From Puccinia triticina (taxonomy: Eukaryota > Basidiomycota > Pucciniomycetes > Pucciniales > Pucciniaceae), in contig NC_070560.1 of the NCBI RefSeq assembly GCF_026914185.1, positions 8,051,501-8,115,500 on the forward strand: a stretch of 64,000 nt of DNA, written 5' to 3'. The notes under the pieces are model-generated. The model ran no database searches. It worked only from the letters and a program-made list of their open reading frames with translations, and was not told the DNA's origin. This document shows positions 1-11,984 of the stretch, one piece after another (positions within the stretch are counted from its first letter, which is position 1; each line of letters starts with the position of its first letter). Position numbers and translations under genes: made by a program.

Positions 1-337
1 AAAACCAATATTACTCGAGTCGTCGGAAGATGCACTGCAAGACGTGGAAACAATCGAGAAATGCAACAATAAAATACAAAAAACTAACAGACAACTGATG
101 GGAGCCGGCGACTTGTAAACAACAACACGAGAAGGCGACTTGTAAACAACAACACGAGAAGTAGCAGGAACAGATTCTGGGGGAGGGGGGGGGGGCTTGT
201 GAGGGTCTGACGATAGGACCGTCTACGAAGTCATCATGAATTTTGCGTACCATTTTACGCAAGAAAGCCTGGTAGAAGAGCAGATGCCAACCAAAAACTG
301 GCGTGCGTATGATTCCTGTCCCCTAGAACTGTATGGC
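1..337. repeat. 3' flank of the K+ transporter gene with a 27-bp tandem duplication
   Basis: No gene is supported here. Positions 107-133 and 134-160 are two exact copies of a 27-bp unit (core GACTTGTAAACAACAAC). A run of G lies at about 180-194. This is downstream of the stop codon of the minus-strand transporter and probably contains its 3' untranslated region. Confidence 0.6.
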
Positions 338-3300
338 TCAGATCAAGGCATTAACACCGATCCGTAAGACCTTTGATTCATCGACAACGTAGTTGGACGT
401 TTCCGGGAAGTTTTGAGAGCTGTGTTTATCCCCATGGGTCAAGAACATCAGCACGAAGGAGGTACAGATAAAAGATCAGAATGGACTTACACTCTTCGGT
501 AGATCTCTTCCAAAAGATATGATCTTATCGAGTGGAAAAACTTCGCAAAAAGGTTGCTACTTTTGTCCGCTGGTAAAGGTTTGGAAGTGCAATGATAATG
601 TGGCAAGCTAGGGTACACAAGGAGAAAGATGATTGAGTTATTGAAACAAAGGATCACAGCGGTGAGAGAGAAGAGATTGACGTACATGTGATTAGTGTTA
701 TTGGCAGCCTTGGTGATTTTGTAAATTTCATCTTCCAGGGCTTTGTTGGATCCGATGGGCACGATACCGCGTTCGAGCTCGACAATTCTCTCCAAGGTGG
801 GCTTGGTGAGGCCTCTCAAGTCCAATGGGTCTCGATAGCCGACCCGATAAGTCATCAGATAGAATCCACTGAGCGTTCTCAACTTGTCGATCAAATACTT
901 GTCTTCTTCCTGGAGGTGAGGTACACCGACCACTCGGATCGAGAGGAAGACGACCACCCTAGGTAGCGCAGGTTGGTGTCGAAGCAAGGCCGAGAACGAA
1001 TGGGGCGCACCAATTCCCTCACCTAGATGATGGAAAAACGAGAAACATTCGAGGCGGGGCAAGGGTCCGCTTAGCTTAACGTCCGGGCTGTAAACGGGAT
1101 TTAGCGTAATCTCTGTATTATCCAAGGTGTTCTGCCTTCTGGCATATCGGGGCGAGTGTTGACTGGTCGTCAGATGCTTGGTGATCTGATGGATAGCCTG
1201 GACTGGAGGATAGCTGGCCACGTTATGACTCGAGCTCCTTGGGTGATTCGGCTCATGGATCGTAATCTTTTGTTCGTGTGAGTTTGTCTGCTCATCGCCG
1301 GTCACCGGTAGGTGGATTGTTTCTTGTTTTTCTTCCATGATTTCATCCGACTTCATCTCTTCCGGTTCTTCATGGAGAGCCAAATCACTTATGTGCATCG
1401 GAGCTATCAGTATTTCCGATGGATTATGAGTCGGAGTTACCGGAGACGATGGATATTCTTGCAGGGCATCATTCTCGTTGGGGTACCGGTATACTCCACC
1501 ACCACCACGCATTTGTTGCTCACTATTTGCTGACTTGAGAGGGTGATCTCCGCTAAGAGTGAGTTGATCGGACGAGTGTTTGATTAATAACTGTCCAAGT
1601 TTAATCCGGTGTGCAGCGTCAAATGCATCCTCCAATCCCTTCGCCCATGTCCAGAACAGTAAGAACAAGCCAATGAGACAGCCTAACGTAAGAGTAAACC
1701 AGGCCCCGTGTGGAATCTTTTGTAAGGCTGATGCGAAGAAGATAGCATCGATGAAACCGGCTAGACCGAAAAACAGTAGCGACAGCCATACCGGCAAGCC
1801 TTTGACATGAATCTACATAGCCATTTCGAGGACGATCAGTTGACGAAGATCTGATAATTTGTCATGCCAATTTTCAACTTACCATAACCATCGTCATTAG
1901 AAAAGTGGTGGTTATCAAAACACCAGCGACAGCGAAACCATCTGATTAAAATGAAACGTGGTTAATTCTCCATGCAGTTCCAGGTAAAGGTAGATATGAG
2001 AGTTGTCAGCTTACACGCGGAGTTCAACCCCTCATCTGCGCCAAATCCCGCCGTGACACCAACGGTACCAAGCAACAGCAAGAAATTCACAACCGGGGCG
2101 TAGATTTGTCCGCGAGAAGAGTCACTGGTGTGGACAATTCGGACTGGCGGAAAGCTCTTGAGACCAACCATTTGCTGAATCAGAGAAAACGAGGCTAGAT
2201 TGGGTGGCACATCTTGTCAGTTTCGTGATATAAGCTATCACATTATTTTTGGAGACCCACCCGTGATCATGGCTTGAGAGGCGACGATGGCAGCCAACAG
2301 GGCAAAACTCCACGTGATCCACCATAATGCTCCACCCTGGCCCCCCGGAATGGAGCGATAAAAAATGTTAGTGACCACTTCGGGCCCTTGAGTGATGAGC
2401 ACTGCGCCTTGGCCGAGATATGCCAGTATCAGGGCTGGATAAACCGCAGAAAGAAAAGACAGTCGGATCGCGCCTTTGGAAAACTGTCCTAAGCTGTGAT
2501 TGTGCCAGTGGAAAGAGAAGAATGATTGGTTAGTTTAAGACTGAAAGACCAGGGGCATCATGTAGGAAATTGGACATTAAGTACTTCGCAAACAAGGCCT
2601 CAACTCCTGTGATCGATAACAATATTCCGCTGAGAGGGCTAATGGACTTGACACGGACGAAGTACATAACGGCTCGGCTGGGATCAAGGGCGCGGAAGAC
2701 GCCGGGGTGAAGAGTTATGTTGAAGATGCCGGTGCCGGATATAATCATGAGCCAGATACTGACAATCGGGGCGAAGGATAAGGCGAGCTTCTGAGTACCA
2801 AACCGCTGAGAAAAAAAGATTGCGATCAGTATCGCTATGGAGATCCCGGTGATGTCTGTGCCTTTCAACGATGGCACCGGGATCGCGATACCAGAGACTG
2901 CACTCGTGACCGATACCGCTGGGGTCAAAATTCCTGGGATGTCAAAAAAGGAGTGAGTGGGATTGCAACTGTCAGTAACCTCATCACATCCAGCCTGGGG
3001 GTTTTTTCTAGTCTTGTGTACTTACCATCACTCATGATCAAAGCTACCGCAAATAAGGTCTGTAACAGTCACAAGAAGTCAGAATAATCTGCACACGTTT
3101 CACGTGAGGCGGGAGATAGGATCGTAACCACTCACGATGATCTTGATGATTGGTTTAACCATCGGCCTAGCTAGAAAGGTGGTAGCGCCAGCTGTGAAAT
3201 GTCCACCAATTGAATGGATTGAGGGGAGTGCCAACTCGGCTCCTTCCTTTCTATAAAGGGCGAGTGCATGAAGGAAGTATGATTTAGTGTGGCTGTCCTT

Positions 3301-4197
3301 CCAACGCCAATAACAATGTTGGGGAAGCCAAAATGAGGAAGGAAGGTTACAAACTCGGCGGGATATAGTTGCGCAAATAATGCAAACGGGCCTCCTTCTC
3401 CTTCGCCAGTCCTGCGCCAAGCAACACGTAAATTTTCTTCCATGACGACTTGTTCGACGACAAACAACAAAACTGAGCTTACCCAAACTGTGGAATCAGG
3501 AAGGGGTGCGGATGCATACACACGTAAATAATGAGTGGCGATGAACTAGTGGCCAGAAGAGGCAGACAAGCAATTTAACAAACTGACCTCTAGAGCTATC
3601 AAGCTGTACTTGATCAAGGGCACAATGGTCAAAGTCCAGATGATCCTTTTTTTGGTTTTTATAAAAAAAAAACATTAATCCAACAAATAAGGAGGCAAAG
3701 GATTGTGAAATGAATTTGAATTGCTCACGCGCTGATGGCGCCCATTGCGTCTTCGGCACTTGGCGCTGGTCCAGTTGAAGGAAATATACCTAAGGGAAAC
3801 GGTGATGAGAGAAGATTCTGCAGCATTTCAAACGCTCAAATAGAATCTGTCTATCATACCATTCATGACATATAGAGGACTTGTCCTATAATGGAAACCA
3901 CACCAACGTTTATTAGTGTCATCTTCAAGTGGAAGAAAAGATGGCAAATATTAGAGGAAATAGAAGGAACCTCACCCAATGTCGCCATAAATGATCCCGA
4001 TGGCCGCGAATGCGGTGACTACGAGGGGCGGTTTGGCCTGGAAGCAGAGTGGGAGAAATGAAAATGAGCATTTTGGCACTGGGAGAAGATGAAAAGCAGT
4101 CATGAAACGTAGTCACAAGGAGGTGATGAAATACCTGCCGATACCGCTGATCCAGACTCTCGGTCCATGTCGAAGATCGGGCGAATATCTTGGACAT
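338..4197 (-). CDS. HAK1: High-affinity potassium transporter, KUP/HAK family
   Basis: Plasma-membrane K+ uptake transporter of the KUP/HAK/KT family (about 12 membrane segments). Sixteen exons can be read: 4197-4135, 4037-3976, 3885-3860, 3789-3729, 3645-3588, 3487-3483, 3411-3355, 3250-3136, 3059-3026, 2933-2585, 2493-2261, 2194-2015, 1941-1883, 1812-686, 607-491 and 419-338. They total 2628 nt (875 aa) with phase conserved at every junction. Family signatures are GDIGTSPLYV (residues 39-48), FGTGEGEGG (91-99), DGILTPAVSV (160-169), ITGVEALFAN, and the C-terminal HYH/EEIYRR region ending in RIGVNALI. The FG of FGTGEGEGG is supplied by a 5-nt microexon. Exon 14 carries a roughly 170-residue Ser/His/Asn-rich hydrophilic stretch (about 518-688) after the membrane domain, probably a cytoplasmic loop. 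The start is the first Met after an upstream in-frame stop. Family assignment is secure; substrate preference is inferred. Confidence 0.93.
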
Positions 4198-6796
4198 GTT
4201 TAGTCAATTCCTCGTTTGTTTGTTTTTTGAAAGATTAGTATTCTGATTTGTGAGACTTTGATGAATGGCTGGAGGCAAACGATCGCTGTTTCCTACTTTG
4301 GTACTTTTTTTCTTGAGAAGGACAGCTGGGTTCAGCTTTCGGCCGGGTATTGAAGATTTATTTCGATTTGGGTCTGTGTTATTTAACAAGTCAGGTCCGC
4401 GGAGTGGAAGATCATGTTTCCATCGTGTATGCAAATTGAGATGGGTGTGGGCGTCTTCAAGCTCTCTCGCCGGTGGGAAGGGCCAAGTGCGTAGAACCTA
4501 TCGAGCAGACTTGAGGATTGTGGCCTTGGCTGCAGGAGTTGGAGTATGTGAGGTCAGGCGATGTTCAGTTTATCAAGTGGTTCTGCCGGAACGGAGGAGG
4601 CTGACCTTTCCTAGTTCTGATTTGCTCGATACTTCTTTCTTTATTGGTCTGATGGAAAACTCGAGCACACAGGAGAGGCAGAGAGGCTGATCGAGTTGGT
4701 CGAAAGAAATCGAGCTAGACCCAATTGAGTGCTTGAGAAATGCTGGTTCGGGGTGGGGCTTGAGCTTCAGTTACTTTGACAATACTGGCTAAACGCGTGG
4801 ATAGGAATAATTGAAGGTGCCTGTGTTCAAATAATTGATGGTCAAGTGCTATGTGGGCTGGGCCACAATCGCTGGACGACTGGAGTTCCGGGCCTTGAGG
4901 GAGAGCGGCGCGTAAGTAGGGATGGATGTCTCTTGAGGCTGTGGGCTGATCCTTGTCTCCGTGAGCTAGCTGGGCTTGAGAAGTTGGCCGTCTAGACTAC
5001 AGCTTCAGATGACTGGCCGTCTTGAGTCTTGTCTGTTATGTATCCAATTGCAAATTATTTCACCCATGGCTGCCGTGCTAGGCCGTACTACAACCTTCGA
5101 ACGTGAGACTAGAAGCTCAAAAGTTGCCAGTGAAACGAATGGACGACGAGAACAAACTCTTTTGTACATACATAATTCTCTCGGGAGATTCTTCGCCGTG
5201 GTAACCTGTGGCAACCCTCTCGAATGACCTGAGAAATTGGAGATTGTCAACAGATAAACGACGTTGTAGAAAATGGTTAAAGCGATCAACACTTCAGCAG
5301 CCGGTGTCGGAGTGATCGCTTGCCAAGTTGATGCTATGTGACGCGCCTCTAAGATTTACGCGCCTGATCACCCCCGCCAAGCGCGGTGGAAATTTCTGAA
5401 AAGAAGCTGATCAACTTTCCTAGTGAGATCCGCGAGTGACATGACCGTTGTGCCATCGGCTCGGTGGACGCTTGGCCCCTAGCAATATCAGCAAAAAGTA
5501 TCTGGAATAAAATATGTATGCAGACATCACAATTAGATGCAGTCTTCTGTGTGGTGCATGCAATGGGGGTTGACCTGGGTTGACTCTGGTCAAGCTGCGC
5601 CTGACTCGCAACCTTCCATCCCAAGCACACTGCAAGTTACCAGTGCACTCTGACTCAAACACATGCATCGATGACCTGCTGAGCAAGAAACCTTGGTCCA
5701 CGACAGCAAGGCGACCGCCAAGCCATCAGGAATGGCCACTCTTTAGCCCCAACCATCCCTTCACAGTTCGTACCCAACTTGTCATGAATTCCCGACTGCT
5801 GATGGACATTATACTTCAAATCATCAACCAGGGACACGCTGGCGATTCTTCTCCCTTGCCACCATCATTCATCGTTGTTTGATTGTCGTGTTTGGAATTC
5901 GGAGGTCTCTCTCTGCTGATTGCAACGGAAGCAAGCCCACACCATTAAGTCTTCGATGAAGCTTCCCTTGAGGTTGGGCTGACCTGGGTCACAGTCTTCT
6001 CGGCTGCCGCTCTCTCCTGCGGAGTAGACATAGTCTCCTCCGCCGGAGGCACATTATCATCATTACCATCACTGTTACCTATATTTCACCGAGTCCCTGC
6101 CACGTCTCCACAGAGACCGCTTGAGCCTTAATTGGTGACTTCGATGCGGCTCGTATCCAAGGCAAGGCAGCCTTCACGATCGACAAACGAATCACAACAG
6201 GCGCGGCTCTTGAGGAAGAAGAGCGAGGGCTTAACTGATAATGCCCCAAGAAACGGTCACCACGCCTAGAACTGAGCCCGGTTGCGAACCGACTCAAGGG
6301 TTTAAACACTCGTCACACCGAGAATGGACGGCAAAAATGACCGCATCAAGCACCACCGGCGTATCTTGAAACGTGCCCAATCGACTCGGTAGCTTTCTTC
6401 TGTCGACCGAAAACCGAAATTTGCACAACAATAAGAGGATCATCGCAACACACATGAAACACCGGTGGCAAATTTGGGATCAATCCAACTTATAAGAGGC
6501 ATTTCCCCAGCATGAATTCCATCATCCGCTTCTAGATCCATTGGCCGAGTCTTCACAAAGACCACTCACAAGCGTTTTCCATTTTTCTCAGACGATCACA
6601 TATTTCCCCATTCAGAGACATTAGAGCTTTCATTAAAGCCCAAAACCTTTCCGCATTCTCATCTCCTCTTAGAACGCATCCTCTAGATCTTTCAATTTTC
6701 TACATAGTTTGCTATTGACATTAAGATCGCGATATACCCTTCGATCACTTTACTTCCTGTTTGATTTCCTTCACTCCACAGGAGATCCATCCCATT
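4198..6796. other. Intergenic region between divergent genes; no gene seen
   Basis: This 2.6-kb stretch separates the divergently transcribed K+ transporter (-) and the Gly/Pro-rich secreted protein (+), so it should contain both promoters. Several open frames of 60-141 codons occur, but none has family signatures, splice logic or biased composition. I see no RNA gene and no clear transposon ends. Confidence 0.5.
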
Positions 6797-6797
6797 C

Positions 6798-6802
<5 letters not shown>

Positions 6803-6830
<28 letters not shown>
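6803..6830 (+). promoter_or_regulatory. Poly-A tract followed by (TA)5, just upstream of a secreted-protein start
   Basis: Eighteen A residues (6803-6820) are followed directly by TATATATATA (6821-6830), 50 bp before the ATG at 6880. Rigid dA:dT plus a TA-rich element is a plausible core-promoter or nucleosome-depleted site. The closeness to the ATG would imply a very short leader, so it could equally be part of the 5' untranslated region. Role inferred only from position. Confidence 0.35.
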
Positions 6831-6834
<4 letters not shown>

Positions 6835-6879
6835 GTGAATAGTAACACCAGATTTAAGCTGCTTTCGAACAAGACCAAC

Positions 6880-7884
6880 ATGAACATCCTTTCCACCACC
6901 GCGTTTCTTATCCTCTTCGAGCTCTCTGGACAACTTTCCTACGCTGCAGCAGGTGATCCAGGACCAGGTGGGCCGCCGGGCTTACTAGGCGCAAACCCTC
7001 CCGCACCTAAAGACGGCTCTAAACCGGAAAGCCCACCATCAATGGGTGGCAACGGTCTAGGAGGGGCTAAAACAGAGGGACCAGGAGGCCCTAAACCAGA
7101 TGGCCCCCTAGGAGCGCCCAAACCAGATGGACTAGGAGCGCCCAAACCAGATGGACTAGGAGCACCTAAACCAGATCCCTTGGGAGGTCCTACCAAAATG
7201 GATGGTCCAGGTAAAGGCATGGGATCGCCTCCCGGCCTCGGCGCCTCAGCATCCGCGGGCGCATCCGCAAGTGCTTCAGTTAGCGTAAACGGGGACACCA
7301 AAACGACGTCTGGAGGTCCACACGGCGGTGGCGGTACATGGAGTCTCACTTCTGTCAGTCAACATTTCCATTTTTTTACTTGTTATAGTTCTGAATACTG
7401 CATAGTGGTGTGGTAGCGTTTACCTGATCTTATTTCTTCACTTTTATTTAGCCATCCGGACAGACTTGCTCTTGCACATGCAAGGATGAGCCCCAGCCTC
7501 CCCCACCTAAATGCGACTCCCCACCGCCGATCACTAGCGGTGGCGGAGACACGCCCCCTCCCCCGCCCCCACCAGACAAGAAGGACCCGCCGCCGCCGCC
7601 ACCGGAAAATAAAGGCCCGCCGCCACCACCACCAGATGACAAAGGGCCTCCTCCAGACACACCCGGAATCACATCCCCAGTAAGCTCTCCTTGTCTAGCC
7701 TATTCTTCGCCTGTTTAATCTTTACCGAAGATTAAAACCTTGGCGAGTTCAAAACATACTCATGATTCTCTTGAATGATCCTTAAAATCATTTCCAGTCG
7801 GCGGCTCCTTCAATCATATTTGGCGCAAACAACTGGATTACGGACAGCTTCTTATTGGGCACCCTCTTGTATATACTCGCCTGA
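6880..7884 (+). CDS. Secreted Gly/Pro-rich wall-type protein with GPI-like tail
   Basis: Three exons (6880-7353, 7452-7679, 7798-7884; GT-AG introns, all phase 0) give 262 aa. Residues 1 to about 24 form a signal peptide (MNILSTTAFLILFELSG...). There follows a Gly/Pro/Lys-rich domain with repeated GAPKPDGL-type units, then an Ala/Ser-rich block (SASAGASASASVSV). Exon 2 opens with a short Cys cluster (TCSCTCKDE and KC further on) and runs of PPPPPP separated by DKK/ENK/DDK. Exon 3 encodes a hydrophobic C-terminus after GANN (SFLLGTLLYILA), as in a GPI-attachment signal. Together these suggest an extracellular, wall-linked structural protein. I do not recognise a named family. The start was chosen because it begins the signal peptide; the open frame upstream has no other ATG. 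Confidence 0.75.
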
Positions 7885-9362
7885 TGAAGTTATCCCCGAG
7901 CCGCAATCCATTCTCATTGAGAGACTCTCCTCTTGCGGACTAGCTTCATCTTCACTAGATTGTCTTCCTTGATAAATAGACTCTTGGTGCAACGAACTAC
8001 ATACAGCTTCATCCAGCTTCTCAGTCCAAATTTTTGCCTTCTTGTTTTCCACTCTGTTTTGTTAGATTGTTTTGTCCGATTTATTACCTCTGCCCATAAA
8101 AAAAAGGTTAAATATTAGAAGGAGAAAACATGTGATTTTGAATCAAAACGCAACTTCACTGAATGAGTTGCAATGCAGTAGGAATTTTGGCTTGGATGGT
8201 GATGCTCGTAGTTATTGAGCCAAACTCGTTGAGGTGTGGGTGTCCTTTTATTCCGCTGCCACAAAAAATACAGAATTTTTCCCCATCAGCTACATCCAAA
8301 TATGTTTTTAGGGGAGTCTGCAAGCATGGTCTGCATGATGATGCTCATGTTCATTCCAGAACTGAAGAACAAAAACAGCGTAACCCAGGCTCACAGCTTC
8401 TGGGTTACATACCCTTGCCTAAAAAGCCCCTATTTAGGGCTCCGGGCGCATCACTTTGGCACGGCGCGGGTGAAGCGGCGGAATCCGCGGATGCCGCCGT
8501 TTGAGAAAAAAAGTCAATTTGTCTCGTCTGCATCCAAAAAAAAGCCTCAACACAAACAATGTCAAAATGGATAATCAATCCAATCCGTTAGAATTATTCA
8601 AAGGCTAAAGGGTGTTCCAAGTGCAGTTGGTATTGGCTCCTCTGGCTCATCAAGATCACAGTTCTCAATTACATACTAACCCCAGATCTCATATATTCAA
8701 TGGTGATTGATAGGCTGCAACTCTCAACCAGCGACTAGCGCTCTCTTGTCAACAGACTCGCGCCTTCAGGTCGGATGGTAGTGCAGTTGGTTACAGGACT
8801 ACACCACCGGGCAACTGGGACATTGGCCCAACATGTGCTTTGATGGTTGGGCTAACCAAACACTCTGGCTTGGTGACCAACGTGGGTCCACCGCAACCAC
8901 GACATCCCCAAAGGGGAATGGTGGGTCAAACGTTGGCACAACGGAGTGCCCCACCTTCACCCAACCATGTCCCAATCGTGGCATTGCAGCTGTGCAGCCT
9001 GCCGCCGGACAAAAGGACAAAAAGTGCGCTTTGAACTCACAACCAAGGCTGAAACGCTGCGCTGCGCAACAAAAAAGCGGTCTTTTAGCGCTGCGCAGCG
9101 GGGAACCGCTGCGCGGTCAGCCCAAAAAGCGGTAGCACAGCGCCAGTCCCGCTGCGCTACCGCTGAAAATAGCGGGGCCCCGCTTTTTCCCCAAACCAAA
9201 ATGTGCTTTGCGCTGCGCTGCGCTTTTTTGGCTGGCAGCGGGGGAGCGCTACGCGGCAAGCTCAAAAAGCAGTAGCGCAGGTTGTAAGACCATCCGCACC
9301 GGGCGCTAAGTTAGCCCGGATTAGGGCACTTAGTTCGACCCCGCAACTGCATTGGGTTGGAT
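7885..9362. repeat. Intergenic DNA with an AGCGC-rich repeat; no gene seen
   Basis: From 7885 to about 8990 I see no coding signal. From about 9040 to 9285 the sequence is dominated by interleaved AGCGC, GCGCTGCGC and GCAGCGG words in both orientations. The same vocabulary reappears at about 59380-59670, so this is probably a degenerate dispersed element. The ends could not be fixed. Confidence 0.45.
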
Positions 9363-10044
9363 CAGGACCCTGGCAACCCCCTATAATTGGGCGGCACGTA
9401 AAGTCCCCAATTTTGCCAAACTTCATACATTTTCACAGCCCATTCATACACATTTCATGTGTACCCTCAGAGGATTTCAAAAATTCTCATACATATTTCA
9501 TGCCTACCATTTTTTTTCCGCGGGAGGGGGTGCAAGCCTGTTTTTTTGAAGCTATCCATTTTTTCTAGCTTCAAGGGCGCCAGTGCACATGAAAAAACAA
9601 CAAAATAAGAAAGAAAATGTCTTGAATTACTGTACTAATGTTGAATGAATACAATCAACTGAAAATTCAATCAAGCTTTATTTTTTTCTTTGCAAGAGCT
9701 TTCATATGCAAGAACTCTTTTTCCCAGTGTTCCAAGAATGAAGGTTGAGACATGGCAAGATAAAAAAAATTCATCAACCGGAAATGTCATCAACAAATGG
9801 CTGGGCGCCCACTTTGCGCTAAATTGGCACCAATGAACAAATTTGACTGTTGACCATCCTGATGGCTCCCAGCTGGTCTCATACATTTTTCATTACTACC
9901 CTCCCTTCCCTGAGGAAAATCTCATACATTTGAGGTGCCTACCCTTAATGGCAAAAAAAGGCATTCATACCATTTTCATGTGTACCATTTTGTGATTTTG
10001 CCAAATAATTCACACATTTTCATGACACCCATTTATAGAGGGTT

Positions 10045-11008
10045 TAGAGATAGTCATTTGAGACCCAGGTACCAAGCGGTACCCGGGTACTGCAACACTT
10101 TTTGGCCAATTTCAGGTACCTAGTACCGCACCCGGCACCGCATGGGAGGTACCACGGGTACCGCGGGTACCACCTGTGATATTTTTCGGTGTGGCAGCGT
10201 CCTGCTGTCCTGCTTGCTCCATCCAGTTTGTTGCCGCCCTTTGCGACAAGCTGGAGGGCAAAAAGACCACTGTTTGCCGGGAGGGACTCCTTGTGGCAAG
10301 CACTGGCTCTCCTCTTTGACCGGAGGAATCCCTCTGGTTGAGGAGGAATACACACCTCTGACCGGATGAATTAATCCATCCTATTGGAGGCATGTACACC
10401 TCTTCGACCAGAGGAATGGCTCTGGTCAAAGAGGCAAGTCCACCCAGCGAGCTGAATATGCGTCCAGCTCGCCTGGTGGAAATCTCTTGCCAAGCTGGAT
10501 AAATAATATGTATCCATCTTGCCGAGATGACTCATCCCTCACCAAGATGGATACACAATATTCAGCTTGGCTAGCGAGGTCTCCCGGCGAGCTGGACACA
10601 TCCAGTTCCCTTGGAAGATTCCTCTCGGAGAGCTGGATACATATGTATCCAGCTTGGCTAGGGGACTCCTCTCCAGCTCATCCAGAGGTTCTTCGGCATG
10701 CGCAAGCTGGATACAATATATGTATCCAGCTCCGCGGGAGGAGTCCCCTTGGCAAGCTGGATACACCAAGAGGAATCCTCCCAGCTTACTGGGAGGCCTT
10801 CGCCGAGCTGGATCTACCAAGTCCAGGCTCTCAATCCCCCGGGGGGTGGGAGGTACTTGTAGGCGGTACAGGTACCGCACCGCTTTCTGGCCAAAACCCG
10901 GTACCTAGTACCGCACCCGGCACCGCTGCGCGGGTGCGAGGCGGGTGCAAGGGGGTACCCGCCAAGCGGTACTAGGTACCCGCCGCGGGTACCGAATGAC
11001 TATCTCTA
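10045..11008. mobile_element. Non-autonomous hAT-like element nested in the TIR transposon
   Basis: The ends are TAGAGATAGTCATT (10045) and its inverse AATGACTATCTCTA (to 11008), fitting the hAT terminal pattern (TAGNG). The 8-bp flanks are AGAGGGTT (10037-10044) and AGGGGGTT (11009-11016), one mismatch apart, as expected of a hAT duplication. Immediately inside both ends lies GGTACC/CCCGG-rich DNA (10068-10175 and 10848-10992). The centre is satellite-like (10440-10830). No transposase is present. Confidence 0.75.
10440..10830. repeat. Tandem palindromic satellite (GAGCTGGA...TCCAGCTC type)
   Basis: Degenerate monomers alternate AGCTGGATACA-like words with their inverse TGTATCCAGCT, spaced by CTCC/GGAG blocks. 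A closely related array occurs at 31620-32110. Open frames across it are by-products of the repeat. Confidence 0.65.
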
Positions 11009-11028
11009 AGGGGGTTGCCAGGGTCCTG

Positions 11029-11694
11029 TTAGATCAACCAGGGATCAACTTGACCCGGAGCTTGGTTTGGAGCTAGTGGGGTATAAATCTAGCCCCCACT
11101 AGTCCTTGGACTGACCTCTAAAATGAATATGCATCATGCTCAATGGCATGAAATCTATGTTTAGGTGCCAAACACATACCATACAGCCACCCAATCACAT
11201 AATCTCCAACAGCCTTGGACCTCCCAATCTACACCGATGCGGTCGGCCACTTGGATTAGCTTACTCCGACCGTAATCGGAGCTAGTTAGTCCAGACTAAC
11301 TTAGCAACGGATGCGGATGCTCTAAGGGTGTCCGAACTTAGCACAAGTCCCTCGCCTGCCTTAGGGGCGCGGCGCGAAACGCCTCGCAGGAAGTGCAACC
11401 TCCCGTCAAGGAGGGACTTGCATGGAATCCCTGATTCCTGGTGTGAGAGCCCTGCCTACAGCTCTTAGTTTTTGCAGGTGGCCAACTTTGTGCCCCCAAA
11501 AACCCCACTTCCCAAAAGAACTGATTCCCGCCCCAGATACCAAAGAAAGGCCTTCTTCTCCCCTTTAATTTGGTGGCAGTCACAGGCTGATAGCACTTGG
11601 TTCATGGCCTGGAGAGCAGATTGAAAAAGGCCTCTTTTTGAGACACATTCCTGCTGATGTAAGCAGGAATGCAGTATTTGACTGCCTTTCAATA
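11029..11694. repeat. Short GC-rich inverted-repeat element in otherwise plain DNA
   Basis: About 11343-11432 starts with AAGTCCCTCGCCTGCC and ends with AAGGAGGGACTTGC, with GC-rich inverted words between. The same AAGTCCCTC...GAGGGACTT ends appear in the elements at 29206-29798 and about 46300. The rest of the interval shows no gene. Confidence 0.4.
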
Positions 11695-11984
11695 GGGGGG
11701 TTCACAATTGGATTTTTGGTTGCTGGTGGCCCCATAAAATGTTGCTTGCTGGTGCCCAAGTTGGGCCATAAAATTACCACCAGAAATGGTAAAACTTTGC
11801 TGGTCATCCAACAGGGACCAGCAAAATTTTAGACTCACAAGTGAACAGACCGGCACCCCTTCAATACCAGTCATAACCTGGAATGCATACCTCCATCCGA
11901 TGGCCGGTGATCAACACAGGTCATCGGGTCGAGTACACACTCAGAGCATCCACATCCATGTCAACTCTTCCCCAACACCGGTGA

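Larger units (their letters stand above)
9363..11028. mobile_element. TIR transposon (CAGGACCCTGG family), copy 1, split by a nested element
   Basis: The left end CAGGACCCTGGCAACCCCCT at 9363 is matched in inverted orientation by AGGGGGTTGCCAGGGTCCTG ending at 11028. The flanks are TTGGAT (9357-9362) and TTAGAT (11029-11034), consistent with a 6-bp target duplication carrying one mismatch. Its internal sequence (about 9400-10040) is near-identical, inverted, to 43205-44021. There is no transposase, so it is non-autonomous. The right TIR is interrupted by the hAT-like element at 10045-11008. The superfamily is unassigned. Confidence 0.8.

Noticed and set aside
4265..4690. 141-codon plus-strand frame upstream of the K+ transporter
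   Set aside because: No family resemblance or splice support; lies in the expected promoter region.
6939..7349. 136-codon minus-strand Pro/Gly-rich frame
   Set aside because: Antisense shadow of the secreted Gly/Pro-rich protein exon.
10487..10975. 162-codon plus-strand frame in the nested hAT-like element
   Set aside because: Satellite-derived, with overlapping frames of similar length on the other strand; no transposase motifs.
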